Of a DNA stretch of 51,123 bases, positions 39,504 to 49,222 are shown piece by piece; positions within the stretch are counted from its first letter, which is position 1, and each line of letters begins with the position of its first letter. A program made the position numbers and the translations under genes. The notes below the pieces were generated by a model. It searched no databases and was not told where the DNA came from. It saw only the letters and a program-made list of their open reading frames with translations. The DNA is from Fidelibacterota bacterium (GTDB taxonomy: Bacteria; Fidelibacterota; Marinisomatia; Marinisomatales; UBA1611), in contig PBFM01000052.1 of assembly GCA_002718655.1 (NCBI GenBank), positions 1 to 51,123 on the forward strand, read 5' to 3'.

Positions 39504-41090
39504 ATGAAAAAGTGGAAGTCATATCATACTGAAATATCTAATCAATGCTATGATGCAATAGTCATAGGCTCAGGAATAGGTGGTCTTTGTACTGCTGCTC
39601 TGCTTGGATTAAAAGGAGAGCGAGTACTTATTCTTGAAAAACATTTCAAAATTGGCGGTTGGCCCCACACCTTTAGAAGAAAAGAATATGAGTGGGATGT
39701 TGGAATTCATTATATAGGTCAAGTGCATAAAGAGAAATCTAGTATTCGAAAGCTATTTGATCTTATATCTAATAGCAAATTGGAGTGGTCAAGTATGGAT
39801 GATAATTATGATCGAATCATATTCCCTGATAAGTCATATGATTTTACAGCTCCAAGAGAAAAATTCATCGATGACATGATATCTTATTTCCCAAAGGAAG
39901 AATTAGCTATTCTAAAATACATGAATCTTTTGGATGAGGTGGCAAGAGCAAGCAAAAATTATTTTTCTCAAAAAGCATTATCAGGTATTATTGGATCTAT
40001 TACTTATCCTTTTATGACCAGGAATTTTTTTAAATATTCTGACACTACTACGCTTGAAGTTTTATCTGGTTTGACAAATGACCCAAAATTAATTGGAGTC
40101 CTTACTGGCCAGTGGGGTGATTATGGTTTACCGCCCGCACAAAGTAGTTTTGCAATGCATGCTCTAGTAGCAAGACATTACCTTGATGGAGGCAACTATC
40201 CTACTGGTACCTCCAGAAGAATTGCAGAAACAATCTCCAATCTGATTGAAGAAAATAATGGAGTTCTTGCAGTTAATGCACCTGTAAAAAACATAAAAAT
40301 CCATAATGGGAATGCAGTTGGTGTTGAAATGGAAAATGGTGATTTGATTGAGGCCAAGAATATTATAAGTAATGCAGGGGTGGTAAATACCAATTTAAAA
40401 CTTCTAAAAAATTCAAACGTTTTAACTCATTCTCTGAATGATAATATAAAAAATATTCAACAAACGAAGAGCTATGTTTGTTTACACATTGGATTAAATG
40501 CATCTGCGGCCCAGCTTGGTTTAAAAGATACAAATTTGTGGATATATCCAGGTTATGATCATGATAAAATGGTACAGAATTATATTAGTGATCAAAAAGC
40601 TGATTTCCCAGTTTTATATGTATCATTTCCATCGGTTAAGGATAATCAGTGGGAAGAGCACCATCCAATGTCCTCCACTATGGAAGTGATAACATTAGCA
40701 CGTTGGCGCTGGTATCAGGACTGGGAAAAATTAGCTTGGAAAAAAAGAGGTCACGAGTATGAGAATAAAAAAGAAAAATTAATTGAAAAGATGCTGGAAG
40801 TTGTATTTAAACAAGTTGGTGGAATAAAAGATTTTATTGACCATAAGGAGCTTTCAACACCATTAACAGTAAAAGATCTTGCAAATTATCAAAGAGGCGA
40901 AATGTATGGCATTGACCATTCACCTTCGCGTTTTCGTCAAGACTGGCTTCGTCCAAAATCTCATATAAACGGTCTTTTTTACACAGGACAGGACATAACT
41001 ACAGTTGGAGTTTCTAGTGCTTTGTTCTCAGGCCTTATAACTGCATCTGCAGTTCTTAAGGAAGATCTTTCAAAATTGTTGACAGACTGA
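39504..41090 (+). CDS. Phytoene desaturase/RetSat-like FAD-dependent oxidoreductase
   Basis: 'IVIGSGIGGLCTAALLGLKGERVLILEKHFKIGGWPHTFRRKEYEWDVGIHYIGQV', 'YTGQDITTVGVSSALFSGLITA'. Confidence 0.88.
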   Translation: MKKWKSYHTEISNQCYDAIVIGSGIGGLCTAALLGLKGERVLILEKHFKIGGWPHTFRRKEYEWDVGIHYIGQVHKEKSSIRKLFDLISNSKLEWSSMDDNYDRIIFPDKSYDFTAPREKFIDDMISYFPKEELAILKYMNLLDEVARASKNYFSQKALSGIIGSITYPFMTRNFFKYSDTTTLEVLSGLTNDPKLIGVLTGQWGDYGLPPAQSSFAMHALVARHYLDGGNYPTGTSRRIAETISNLIEENNGVLAVNAPVKNIKIHNGNAVGVEMENGDLIEAKNIISNAGVVNTNLKLLKNSNVLTHSLNDNIKNIQQTKSYVCLHIGLNASAAQLGLKDTNLWIYPGYDHDKMVQNYISDQKADFPVLYVSFPSVKDNQWEEHHPMSSTMEVITLARWRWYQDWEKLAWKKRGHEYENKKEKLIEKMLEVVFKQVGGIKDFIDHKELSTPLTVKDLANYQRGEMYGIDHSPSRFRQDWLRPKSHINGLFYTGQDITTVGVSSALFSGLITASAVLKEDLSKLLTD

Positions 41091-41107
41091 TTGATACTTA
41101 AAAAATA

Positions 41108-43234
41108 ATGAGATTTGATTATTTTTTTATTATATTAATTTTTGTTTTAGAATCATTATTCAATCCCATTTTTTGTAAAACAAAACCAGTCAATGGATAT
41201 GTGATGAGCGATTCTAATGCTTATCTACCAAATGTTAGAATTTTTTCATTACCATCCAAGACAACTTCAATGTCAGATACAAACGGTAAATTTTCATTAT
41301 TAATGCCCGTTAGGGATAGAAAACTAGTATTTGATCTAATTGGGTTCCACCCTGATACCATTGATGCTGTACTATTTGAAAATGAATCAATAATTACACT
41401 TACGACCATCATAGAAGTTAATTATCTGGACTCTGTTAATACTTCGATCAAATTTGTTGTCGATCGCAATGATGAAAGAAAAAATAGCTACAAGATAGAC
41501 GATATGAGGAATCAAGGATTTAATAGTATTGAGCATATGATTATCATAGATCAAAAAAAATTCTTAAAAGAGAGGATATTTGGTCAAAAATATTTTCATA
41601 TAAAAGATGAAAATATTTTTGACCAAAATATCTTTTTTGATGGAGTAAAAATAAATAATCTTGGATATCCATTATTTGCAATAACTCCATTGTCAGAGCA
41701 AGGTTTAGATGAATTATCAATTATGAACGGAAGTTATGAAAAGGACGCAACATCTCCCTTGACTCTTAACTTTTTGCCAAATATCACATACGGAAATCGA
41801 ATTTTAATAAATCAATTCTTCGAATCAAAAGATAACAATCGTCTGGATGGATATGGGGCAATGGGCTTTCGCTATGGCACATTAAATGTCAGCGGATTTA
41901 GCAGAATATTCCAAAAAGAAAATTCTGATAGCAGCAAAATCAGGGATATCTTGGATAATATTGCAACAAATATTGCATTCACCAATCGAAAAAATTTTGA
42001 GGCGGTTATTTATGCCTACCAAAACAATAAAAATTATTTAAACCAGAAACACAATAATTCAGTTCTATTAAAAGATAATAACTTAATTGCAAAGTTTGAC
42101 CAATGGAGTCCTTTTACTGGCATAATAAGCCTCCATGGCTTATATCAAAGTAGAAACAATGTAAATAATAATGCATTAGACAGTATAGTAATCAATGGTG
42201 AGTGCCAGTCATTAGGGTTCAATTATGAAAAAGATTTCAATAATACTACGTTCAATTTTCATACAAATTCCAGTATAACCAATTCAGACTGGTTATTAGA
42301 TGAAAAATCTTCATCTATAGAAAGACAAAATTCAATTTTTTCAGCCTCAATTGAATCATACTTTAATCAGAATGATACATTACCTTACGTAAAAGAAATT
42401 AAAATTGTTCTGAGTAAAGAAAGAACTGTTGATGTATGTGACTCATCATCAAGCATCTATATATTGCCTAATAATTGGGATAATAATAGTCTGCAATTAA
42501 GTACAACTATTATGCATCATGATAAGAAAAAGAAAAATATAGTTACATTTAATTTAGGAAATACACACGGTGTTCCATTTTTAGAAGACATTATAAACAG
42601 GAATAGCATCTCGCATTCATTACTTGATTCAAATTCAATATTACCTGAGAATAAATCAATTTTAGATATAAGTTGGAGACAAGAGAATAAAATAGAAAAA
42701 TACAAATTTTCATATTCACTTGGTCTTTCTTCATATGGGCATTACTACAAGAATAAAATAAAGTACATTCCCCTAATAGGAAACCCAAAGACTATACCAC
42801 TTAACCTAGGTGACACGAGATTATTTGGTACTGACATCTTTTTTGGATTAAATACTAAAAAGAAATTCATTGACATTTCATTACTTATTTCCTCAATAAC
42901 AACAAATGATATATCAAAATTTCAATCAATAGCAAAACAAAATATTAAGGGCAGTATTTTTTTTCATCATAGGTTCATGAACTTGAAACTTATCACATCA
43001 ACATATGGTGAAAGAAATATAGAATACATTGATAATGATGGCAATTCACAAAATAAAATATTAGATAGTTTTACAGATTATACGTTGCAAATTTCTAAAT
43101 CTTTCAATTATAAATATATAAAAATGACCTTTAGTTTGATTGGTCAAAATCTTAATGATGAAAAAATCCAATTTGATGGTTTTAATTTGCATAAAAAGCA
43201 GTTTATTGGTGAAGTAAATATTTCAATGCAATAA
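41108..43234 (+). CDS. TonB-dependent receptor-like protein with CarboxypepD_reg-like N-terminus
   Basis: 'VNGYVMSDSNAYLPNVRIFSLPSKTTSMSDTNGKFSLLMPVRDRKLVFDLIGF'; plug-like and beta-rich C-terminal part. Confidence 0.65.
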   Translation: MRFDYFFIILIFVLESLFNPIFCKTKPVNGYVMSDSNAYLPNVRIFSLPSKTTSMSDTNGKFSLLMPVRDRKLVFDLIGFHPDTIDAVLFENESIITLTTIIEVNYLDSVNTSIKFVVDRNDERKNSYKIDDMRNQGFNSIEHMIIIDQKKFLKERIFGQKYFHIKDENIFDQNIFFDGVKINNLGYPLFAITPLSEQGLDELSIMNGSYEKDATSPLTLNFLPNITYGNRILINQFFESKDNNRLDGYGAMGFRYGTLNVSGFSRIFQKENSDSSKIRDILDNIATNIAFTNRKNFEAVIYAYQNNKNYLNQKHNNSVLLKDNNLIAKFDQWSPFTGIISLHGLYQSRNNVNNNALDSIVINGECQSLGFNYEKDFNNTTFNFHTNSSITNSDWLLDEKSSSIERQNSIFSASIESYFNQNDTLPYVKEIKIVLSKERTVDVCDSSSSIYILPNNWDNNSLQLSTTIMHHDKKKKNIVTFNLGNTHGVPFLEDIINRNSISHSLLDSNSILPENKSILDISWRQENKIEKYKFSYSLGLSSYGHYYKNKIKYIPLIGNPKTIPLNLGDTRLFGTDIFFGLNTKKKFIDISLLISSITTNDISKFQSIAKQNIKGSIFFHHRFMNLKLITSTYGERNIEYIDNDGNSQNKILDSFTDYTLQISKSFNYKYIKMTFSLIGQNLNDEKIQFDGFNLHKKQFIGEVNISMQ
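41579..41627. repeat. Long perfect inverted repeat within a CDS (21-bp arms, 7-bp spacer)
   Basis: TTTGGTCAAAAATATTTTCAT-ATAAAAG-ATGAAAATATTTTTGACCAAA. Confidence 0.95.
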
Positions 43235-43347
43235 TCAATGCATTTATAAAATTTTTCTAATATTTACAATTTTTTCATTCCTACAGTTTGTGTACTTAAA
43301 CTAACTTATGTCGATTTATTTTATAACTTTATGGAGTATTAGATTAT

Positions 43348-43674
43348 ATGTCAAAAAATGTACATGAATTCACGGATGAAAACTTTGAAACAGACGTTAC
43401 CCAATCAGACCTTCCTGTTCTAATAGATTTTTGGGCAGCTTGGTGTGGTCCATGCAAAGCAATCGCGCCTCTAATCGATGAGATAGCTGGTGAATATCAA
43501 GGGAAAATAAAAGTTGGTAAGGTGGACGTCGACCAAAACCAAAATACTGCTATGAAATATGGCGTAAGGAGTATCCCCACTCTGTTACTAATGAAAAATG
43601 GTGAGATTGTTGATCAAATTGTTGGTGCAGTGCCAAAAGGGAATATAACTGACATATTGAATAAAGCTATTTAA
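43348..43674 (+). CDS. trxA: Thioredoxin
   Basis: 'LIDFWAAWCGPCKAIAP', 'YGVRSIPTLLLMKNGE'. Confidence 0.97.
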   Translation: MSKNVHEFTDENFETDVTQSDLPVLIDFWAAWCGPCKAIAPLIDEIAGEYQGKIKVGKVDVDQNQNTAMKYGVRSIPTLLLMKNGEIVDQIVGAVPKGNITDILNKAI

Positions 43675-43692
43675 ATAAATATATATAGGAAA

Positions 43693-44616
43693 ATGAAGCG
43701 TAAAGTAATAATCATAGGTTCTGGCCCTGCCGGATTAACAGCTGCTATCTATTCTGCTAGAGCAAATTTAAACCCTCTTGTATTTGAAGGTGCGCAACCA
43801 GGCGGCCAATTAACTATTACTACTGATGTTGAAAATTATCCCGGATTTTCGGAAGGGATTTTAGGTCCTGATATGATGGATCAATTTAGAAAACAAGCGA
43901 AGCGATTTGGTGCAGAATGCCTGTATGAGACTGTTGATAAGATTGATTTTTCTGAGCATCCATTCAGACTATGGGTTAATGGTAAAAAATATTCTTCTGA
44001 CTCAATTATTATATCAACTGGTGCTTCTGCTCGATTATTGGGACTTGAATCAGAGACCAGGTTAATGGGGCATGGTGTATCTGCGTGCGCAACTTGTGAT
44101 GGGTTCTTTTTTAAAGATAAAAAAGTATTCGTTGTCGGTGGTGGAGATTCTGCAATGGAGGAGGCAAACTTTTTAACTAAATTTGCGTCAAGTGTAATTA
44201 TTGTTCATAGACGTGATGAATTTCGCGCATCAAAAATAATGGTCGACAGAGCACTTAGTAACCCTAAGATTTCTGTTAGGTATAACACAGTCGTCGATGA
44301 TATAGTTGGTTCAGAAAAAAGTGGTGTGGAATCAATAATCTTAAAAGATACCAAGACAGATGAAAAAAATGAAGAAAAGTGTGATGGGGTTTTCATGGCT
44401 ATTGGTCACGTTCCAAATACTAAATTATTTAAAGGTGTTTTAGAACTTGATGGGTCCGGTTATATTGTAACCAAACCTGACTCTACCCATACTAATCTAG
44501 AAGGTGTTTTCGCTTGTGGTGACGTTCAAGACCAAATTTATAGACAAGCTGTCACGGCTGCAGGAACGGGTTGCATGGCTGCACTTGATTCTGAGAGATG
44601 GTTGGAGCATAGATAA
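43693..44616 (+). CDS. trxB: Thioredoxin-disulfide reductase
   Basis: 'IIGSGPAGLTAAIYSARANL', 'ACATCDGFFFKDK', 'GVFACGDVQDQIYRQAVTAAGTGCMAALDSERWL'. Confidence 0.97.
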   Translation: MKRKVIIIGSGPAGLTAAIYSARANLNPLVFEGAQPGGQLTITTDVENYPGFSEGILGPDMMDQFRKQAKRFGAECLYETVDKIDFSEHPFRLWVNGKKYSSDSIIISTGASARLLGLESETRLMGHGVSACATCDGFFFKDKKVFVVGGGDSAMEEANFLTKFASSVIIVHRRDEFRASKIMVDRALSNPKISVRYNTVVDDIVGSEKSGVESIILKDTKTDEKNEEKCDGVFMAIGHVPNTKLFKGVLELDGSGYIVTKPDSTHTNLEGVFACGDVQDQIYRQAVTAAGTGCMAALDSERWLEHR

Positions 44617-44688
44617 CATAAACAATTTTTTCATACGTTTCATTTCCTAATTAATGGAATGTTATATTCCAAAAGGATATGATAAATA

Positions 44689-45444
44689 ATGACAAAGAAT
44701 AAGAGATTAATTTTCGAAGTTAGAAACTTGGAAAAAGAATATGATGCCAATAACGTTTTAAAGATTAAAAAATTAGAAATCCATCCGGGTACCATTTATG
44801 GTATCGTGGGAAATGTTGGCAGTGGAAAAACAACACTTTTAAGTATACTCGCAGGTCTTGAAAAGGAATCATCAGGTGTGGTTCTTTATGAAGATAAACC
44901 TTACGAAACTAACTGGTATGGAAAAATTAAAACTCATAAAGATATATTCTTTTGTAAAGAACTTATAGAAAGTACCCCAAGTGTGAGTGTTTCAAATTTT
45001 ATTTCAAAAAGATTTGGTAAAAAGAAAAATGTTATTAAAAACCGGTATTTTAAAGAAGGGAGCTTTAAGAACCTGTTTTTAAGGAACATGCATAATTTAT
45101 CAGCTGGGGAGTTGAACTGGTTGGGGATGATACTGGCTTGTGAATCCGATCCTCGTGTATTAATAATTGATGATTATGGAATATATTTTAACGAAAATAT
45201 GGAAAGAGATTTTAAAAATAAAATCACTAATATGAATCGCACACTAGGGACAACTGTGATTTTATCTTCTCCCTCAGAAAAAAACATTAAACATTTTGCC
45301 TCTGTTTTGATTTTTTTAGATCATGGACACATTTGGAAAATAAGATCTGGTCAGTCGAGAAACTCAAATAGCTCTCAAAGTAGTGACAGAAAGCGTACAA
45401 GGAAGTTTTATACAAAAAGGAAAAGAAGTAATTCAAAAAAATAA
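44689..45444 (+). CDS. Orphan ABC-type ATPase with Ser/Arg/Lys-rich C-terminal tail
   Basis: Walker A 'GNVGSGKTTLL', signature 'LSAGELNWLGM', Walker B 'VLIIDDYG'; tail 'SGQSRNSNSSQSSDRKRTRKFYTKRKRSNSKK'. Confidence 0.8.
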   Translation: MTKNKRLIFEVRNLEKEYDANNVLKIKKLEIHPGTIYGIVGNVGSGKTTLLSILAGLEKESSGVVLYEDKPYETNWYGKIKTHKDIFFCKELIESTPSVSVSNFISKRFGKKKNVIKNRYFKEGSFKNLFLRNMHNLSAGELNWLGMILACESDPRVLIIDDYGIYFNENMERDFKNKITNMNRTLGTTVILSSPSEKNIKHFASVLIFLDHGHIWKIRSGQSRNSNSSQSSDRKRTRKFYTKRKRSNSKK

Positions 45445-45480
45445 TTCAATCCTAGACCTACAAACTTGACTAATCATAGG

Positions 45481-47112
45481 ATGCGTAAAGCAACTCGTCA
45501 AATTACATTATCCATCTTTCTTGCAGTAGGAACTGTTTTTTCACAACCAGACTCAAGGTTTAGACCCTTTGACTGGGTTGTTTATAAAGGCGGTAACGAG
45601 GTTACTACAATTACTGAAGGTTACACGTATGCATATTTAGGTACACAATCTGGTGGCATAAAGCGTCTAAATCTTTTTGGTAGCTATTTTGAAGAACCAT
45701 TGACTGTTGCGCAAGGGATCAAATCAAATAATATAAATGCTGTCCATTTTGATAAAATTACTGGATTATTATGGGTTGCGACTACAAACCATGTTCAATT
45801 TTCTAATTCAAGGGAAGGGAATTGGTTTCCAATTGATTTGCAAAGTATCGGTTTATCAAGGTTTGATACCGTAAGACGAATTGGCTCATCAAAGCGATTT
45901 GTTTGGCTTGAAGCTCGTTCCTCCTATATTAAAATAGACAATTCCTCAGGTTTTTTGATTGGAATTTTTCCCAATCCTGATGAAATGGGTATCGAATGGA
46001 GTAGTGGAAAGTTTAGAGATGAAACTGAATTAAATAAAATTCTTATGAATTTTAGTTTTTTTGATGGTTGGGTTTATAATGGTAACCAATTAATAGATGG
46101 TTATGGAAGAGTCACAGGTATTTCGTCTGGGTTTTTAGGTAAACACGGTAATGTGTACTTAGCTTCGAATGATGGGACAATATTTTTAGGCACAAAGACT
46201 ATGCAAGCTTTTTCACCGATATATACTGGTTTGAGGAATAATGATGTAAATACAATATTAGGAGATGATGATTACTTGTGGGTAGGAAGTCAGGATTTTA
46301 TAAATTCAAAAGGCATCTCCAAATTTGATACTAAAACATTAACATCAGAATTTTATTCATTTGAAGAAGTTATCAATATGTATCCGACACCTATTTATTC
46401 ATTTTTCTATCATAAGAATAATCTCTATGCTGGAGGGGATGGACTGATATTATACTTTAATTCAAAAGAAAATTTTTGGCGTACATTAGGGCCTGATAGA
46501 GGAATCCCATCAGCAGATATTATAAATCTATATGGTAATGATACTCATCTTTGGATTGGTTCAAGTCAGGGATTAGATAGACTTTCCATTTCAACCTTAA
46601 GAACTGATGATGCTGGAATTAAAAATATTTTCAGTAACGTTTCTGTTAATGAAATAGATAGTGTAGATAATTGTATATGGTTTGGTACAAGTTCTGGATT
46701 GGTAATATACTCCAGTATTGATTCTAAGCTTATGAAAATGGAAGATATCGGAAGAAAAAACTTTTCCCAGCCATTATTTAATGTGACATCAATTTGCGAA
46801 AATGATAATGCAATCTATGTTTTATGCGATATTGGCATTGTTAAATTTGATATTATAGAAAGAGAATGGGATATAGTTTTAAATTCAGCAGTATATCGAA
46901 ACGCTAATGCTATGTCAATGGGAATCAATAAAAAATTCATATTTTTAGGATTGAAAGATGGGTTAATGAAAATCAATAAGCGTTCCGGGCTTGTTCGAGA
47001 GTATTTCTTCCCCTTTTTAAAAAATGTAAATGATATATATATTAACGGTAAACAAATTTGGTTAGGCACTTCAAATGGATTGGTAAAGTTTCTATGGAAA
47101 AGAGATTTATAA
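45481..47112 (+). CDS. Exported two-component-regulator-type beta-propeller repeat protein
   Basis: Signal peptide; repeats 'LWVATTNHVQF', 'LWVGSQ', 'LWIGSSQGLDRLS', 'IWFGTSSGLVIY', 'IWLGTSNGLVKF'. Confidence 0.75.
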   Translation: MRKATRQITLSIFLAVGTVFSQPDSRFRPFDWVVYKGGNEVTTITEGYTYAYLGTQSGGIKRLNLFGSYFEEPLTVAQGIKSNNINAVHFDKITGLLWVATTNHVQFSNSREGNWFPIDLQSIGLSRFDTVRRIGSSKRFVWLEARSSYIKIDNSSGFLIGIFPNPDEMGIEWSSGKFRDETELNKILMNFSFFDGWVYNGNQLIDGYGRVTGISSGFLGKHGNVYLASNDGTIFLGTKTMQAFSPIYTGLRNNDVNTILGDDDYLWVGSQDFINSKGISKFDTKTLTSEFYSFEEVINMYPTPIYSFFYHKNNLYAGGDGLILYFNSKENFWRTLGPDRGIPSADIINLYGNDTHLWIGSSQGLDRLSISTLRTDDAGIKNIFSNVSVNEIDSVDNCIWFGTSSGLVIYSSIDSKLMKMEDIGRKNFSQPLFNVTSICENDNAIYVLCDIGIVKFDIIEREWDIVLNSAVYRNANAMSMGINKKFIFLGLKDGLMKINKRSGLVREYFFPFLKNVNDIYINGKQIWLGTSNGLVKFLWKRDL

Positions 47113-48368
47113 AAATTCTATTACTTTCTTTGCAAATAATTATTGTTAGTTCGACTAGCATATTCCCGCAAGGTATGAGAAGTTCAAAAAAACAAAAGAA
47201 TAATGTTGAAAGATTTATTCTTGCACCATTTTCTTCAGCAATTTCAAAAGATTCAGTAAAGGTAGTTACATTTATGGAAATTCCTTACCATTCTTTGCAG
47301 TTTGTAAAAAGAAATAGTTCATTTATTGCTCATTATCAAGCTTCAGTTGGTATAAAAGAAAAAAAAGGGGCTGATATAAACCAAATTGTTTGGATTGATT
47401 CATTAATTGTGAAAGATTATTTTGATACGAAGTCGAGGATTAAAAATAAAAAGCACTTCATATCATTAAATGTCTTGAAGGGAAGACAATATGAAATAAT
47501 AGGTGAATTGCAAGACAGTGATACTAGGAAGAAGGGCATCAAAACTGTGAACCTTGACTTTAGACAATTAAATAAATCACCATCTTTACTAAAGCCAAAT
47601 TTTCTATTAAACCTACAAGGTTCTTGGGGTTTTGGGAAAGATAAAATACCAACTCGTGGTTACAAGGTAAGAGAAGTAGGCCAAGGATTAGATTTGATGA
47701 TTTCAGGTTATATTAAAAGAAAAGAGTTTTCAGTTAATATTTATCTCACAAATGAAACAACAAATGACTCATTGATACAAAAATTTTCAGGATTTGGAGA
47801 TAACGAATATTTTAGGGAAGAAATTTTCATTCCAACTGCTAAGCTAAATTCTTTAAAAAATGATTTTAAAATTGAATTAGTCCAGGGAAAAAAAATAATA
47901 GAAAAATACATAACTTTTTCAAAATATAAGCCTGGTATATCCAATTATGTTAATGATATCGAATTAGCTTTGAGGCAAATGAAATACATTTTGACAGCAC
48001 AAGAAAGAAAAGAGATTAAGCTTAAATCAAAGAAGAATAAAGAAACTTTATTTAGTAGATTATGGAAGAAAAGAGACCCAACACCATTAACAGAATATAA
48101 TGAATTAATGGAGGAATATTTTGGGCGTGTTGCATACGCGAATGAAAGTTTTCAAGGATGGGAGCCTGGATGGGAAACCGATAGAGGTATGATATACATT
48201 TTATTTGGACCGCCAGATGAAATTCAAAGAACTAATCCCTCCACAACAAATTCAATGATTTACCAAATTTGGAACTATTACAAAATAAATAAGCAATTTG
48301 TTTTTCGCGATCAAAACGGTTTCGGTGATTATAGATTAGATACACCATTTATTGGAGCGGGACTTTGA
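47094..48368 (+). CDS. GWxTD domain-containing exported protein
   Basis: 'FQGWEPGWETDRGMIYILFGPPDEIQRTNPS...YQIWNYY'; signal peptide from ATG 47094. Confidence 0.85.
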   Translation: MEKRFIKILLLSLQIIIVSSTSIFPQGMRSSKKQKNNVERFILAPFSSAISKDSVKVVTFMEIPYHSLQFVKRNSSFIAHYQASVGIKEKKGADINQIVWIDSLIVKDYFDTKSRIKNKKHFISLNVLKGRQYEIIGELQDSDTRKKGIKTVNLDFRQLNKSPSLLKPNFLLNLQGSWGFGKDKIPTRGYKVREVGQGLDLMISGYIKRKEFSVNIYLTNETTNDSLIQKFSGFGDNEYFREEIFIPTAKLNSLKNDFKIELVQGKKIIEKYITFSKYKPGISNYVNDIELALRQMKYILTAQERKEIKLKSKKNKETLFSRLWKKRDPTPLTEYNELMEEYFGRVAYANESFQGWEPGWETDRGMIYILFGPPDEIQRTNPSTTNSMIYQIWNYYKINKQFVFRDQNGFGDYRLDTPFIGAGL

Positions 48369-49222
48369 TTCCAGAATACTTTTCATATAGTGCAATTCAA
48401 TCTTATGAGAAATGTCCTGCGAAATATCATTTTCGTTATATTGATCGTATTTTTAAAAAAGATGAAGGTATAGAAGCATTTATGGGAAAGAGAGTACATG
48501 AGACTATTGAATTTTTATATGAACAAAAAAAAATAGGAGTTATTATGTCTCTCGATAATATAATGGAATATCATTTTGGGTTGTGGGAAGATAAATGGCA
48601 TAATAGAATTAGCATTGTAAACCGGGAGAGCTCTCCAATTGATCGAGATAGAAAAATTTCTCCACTTTGGAGAAAATACGCTGCTTATTATTATAGAATT
48701 GGCCAGGACTGTTTAAGAAAATTCTTTTTATTAAATAAACCATTTAATCAAAATGTATTTGCTAATGAATACCCAATAGACTTTTGTATTGAAGGGAATG
48801 CAGATTATAGAATAAAGGGTGTAATTGATCGGCTTGATGTAGATAATGACCAAAATTGGATAATACATGATTATAAAACAGGAAAAGGCGTATACAATCA
48901 AAAGCAAGCAGATAATGATTTTCAATTAGGTTTATATCAACTTGGTTTGGAAGCAGAAAAAAATCAAATTAATTCAGTTACTTTAGTATGGCATTTTTTA
49001 CAACAAAGGAAAGAAAATATCAAAGTGCAATCTATTAGGACAAAAACAAGCTTAGAATTACTCAGTAATAGAATTAAAAACACAATTAATCGCATAAGGT
49101 TTAAATTATCTAACAAAGAAAATTTCAAAGCGAAAAAGTCAATTTTATGTAATTGGTGTTATTATTGGGAAGAATGTCCAAAACAGTTAGATGAAAATCC
49201 ATATATAGGCAAAATTGGATAA
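48365..49222 (+). CDS. PD-(D/E)XK nuclease family protein (RecB/Cas4-like, putative Fe-S)
   Basis: 'YSAIQSYEKCPAKYHFRYID', 'MGKRVHETIE', 'GVIDRLD...IIHDYKTGK', 'LGLYQLGLE', 'CNWCYYWEECP'. Confidence 0.88.
   Translation: MIPEYFSYSAIQSYEKCPAKYHFRYIDRIFKKDEGIEAFMGKRVHETIEFLYEQKKIGVIMSLDNIMEYHFGLWEDKWHNRISIVNRESSPIDRDRKISPLWRKYAAYYYRIGQDCLRKFFLLNKPFNQNVFANEYPIDFCIEGNADYRIKGVIDRLDVDNDQNWIIHDYKTGKGVYNQKQADNDFQLGLYQLGLEAEKNQINSVTLVWHFLQQRKENIKVQSIRTKTSLELLSNRIKNTINRIRFKLSNKENFKAKKSILCNWCYYWEECPKQLDENPYIGKIG

Noticed and set aside
44655-44671. TGGAAT-GTTAT-ATTCCA inverted repeat upstream of the ABC ATPase
   Set aside because: Six-bp arms next to the ribosome-binding site; too short to call an operator without conservation data.
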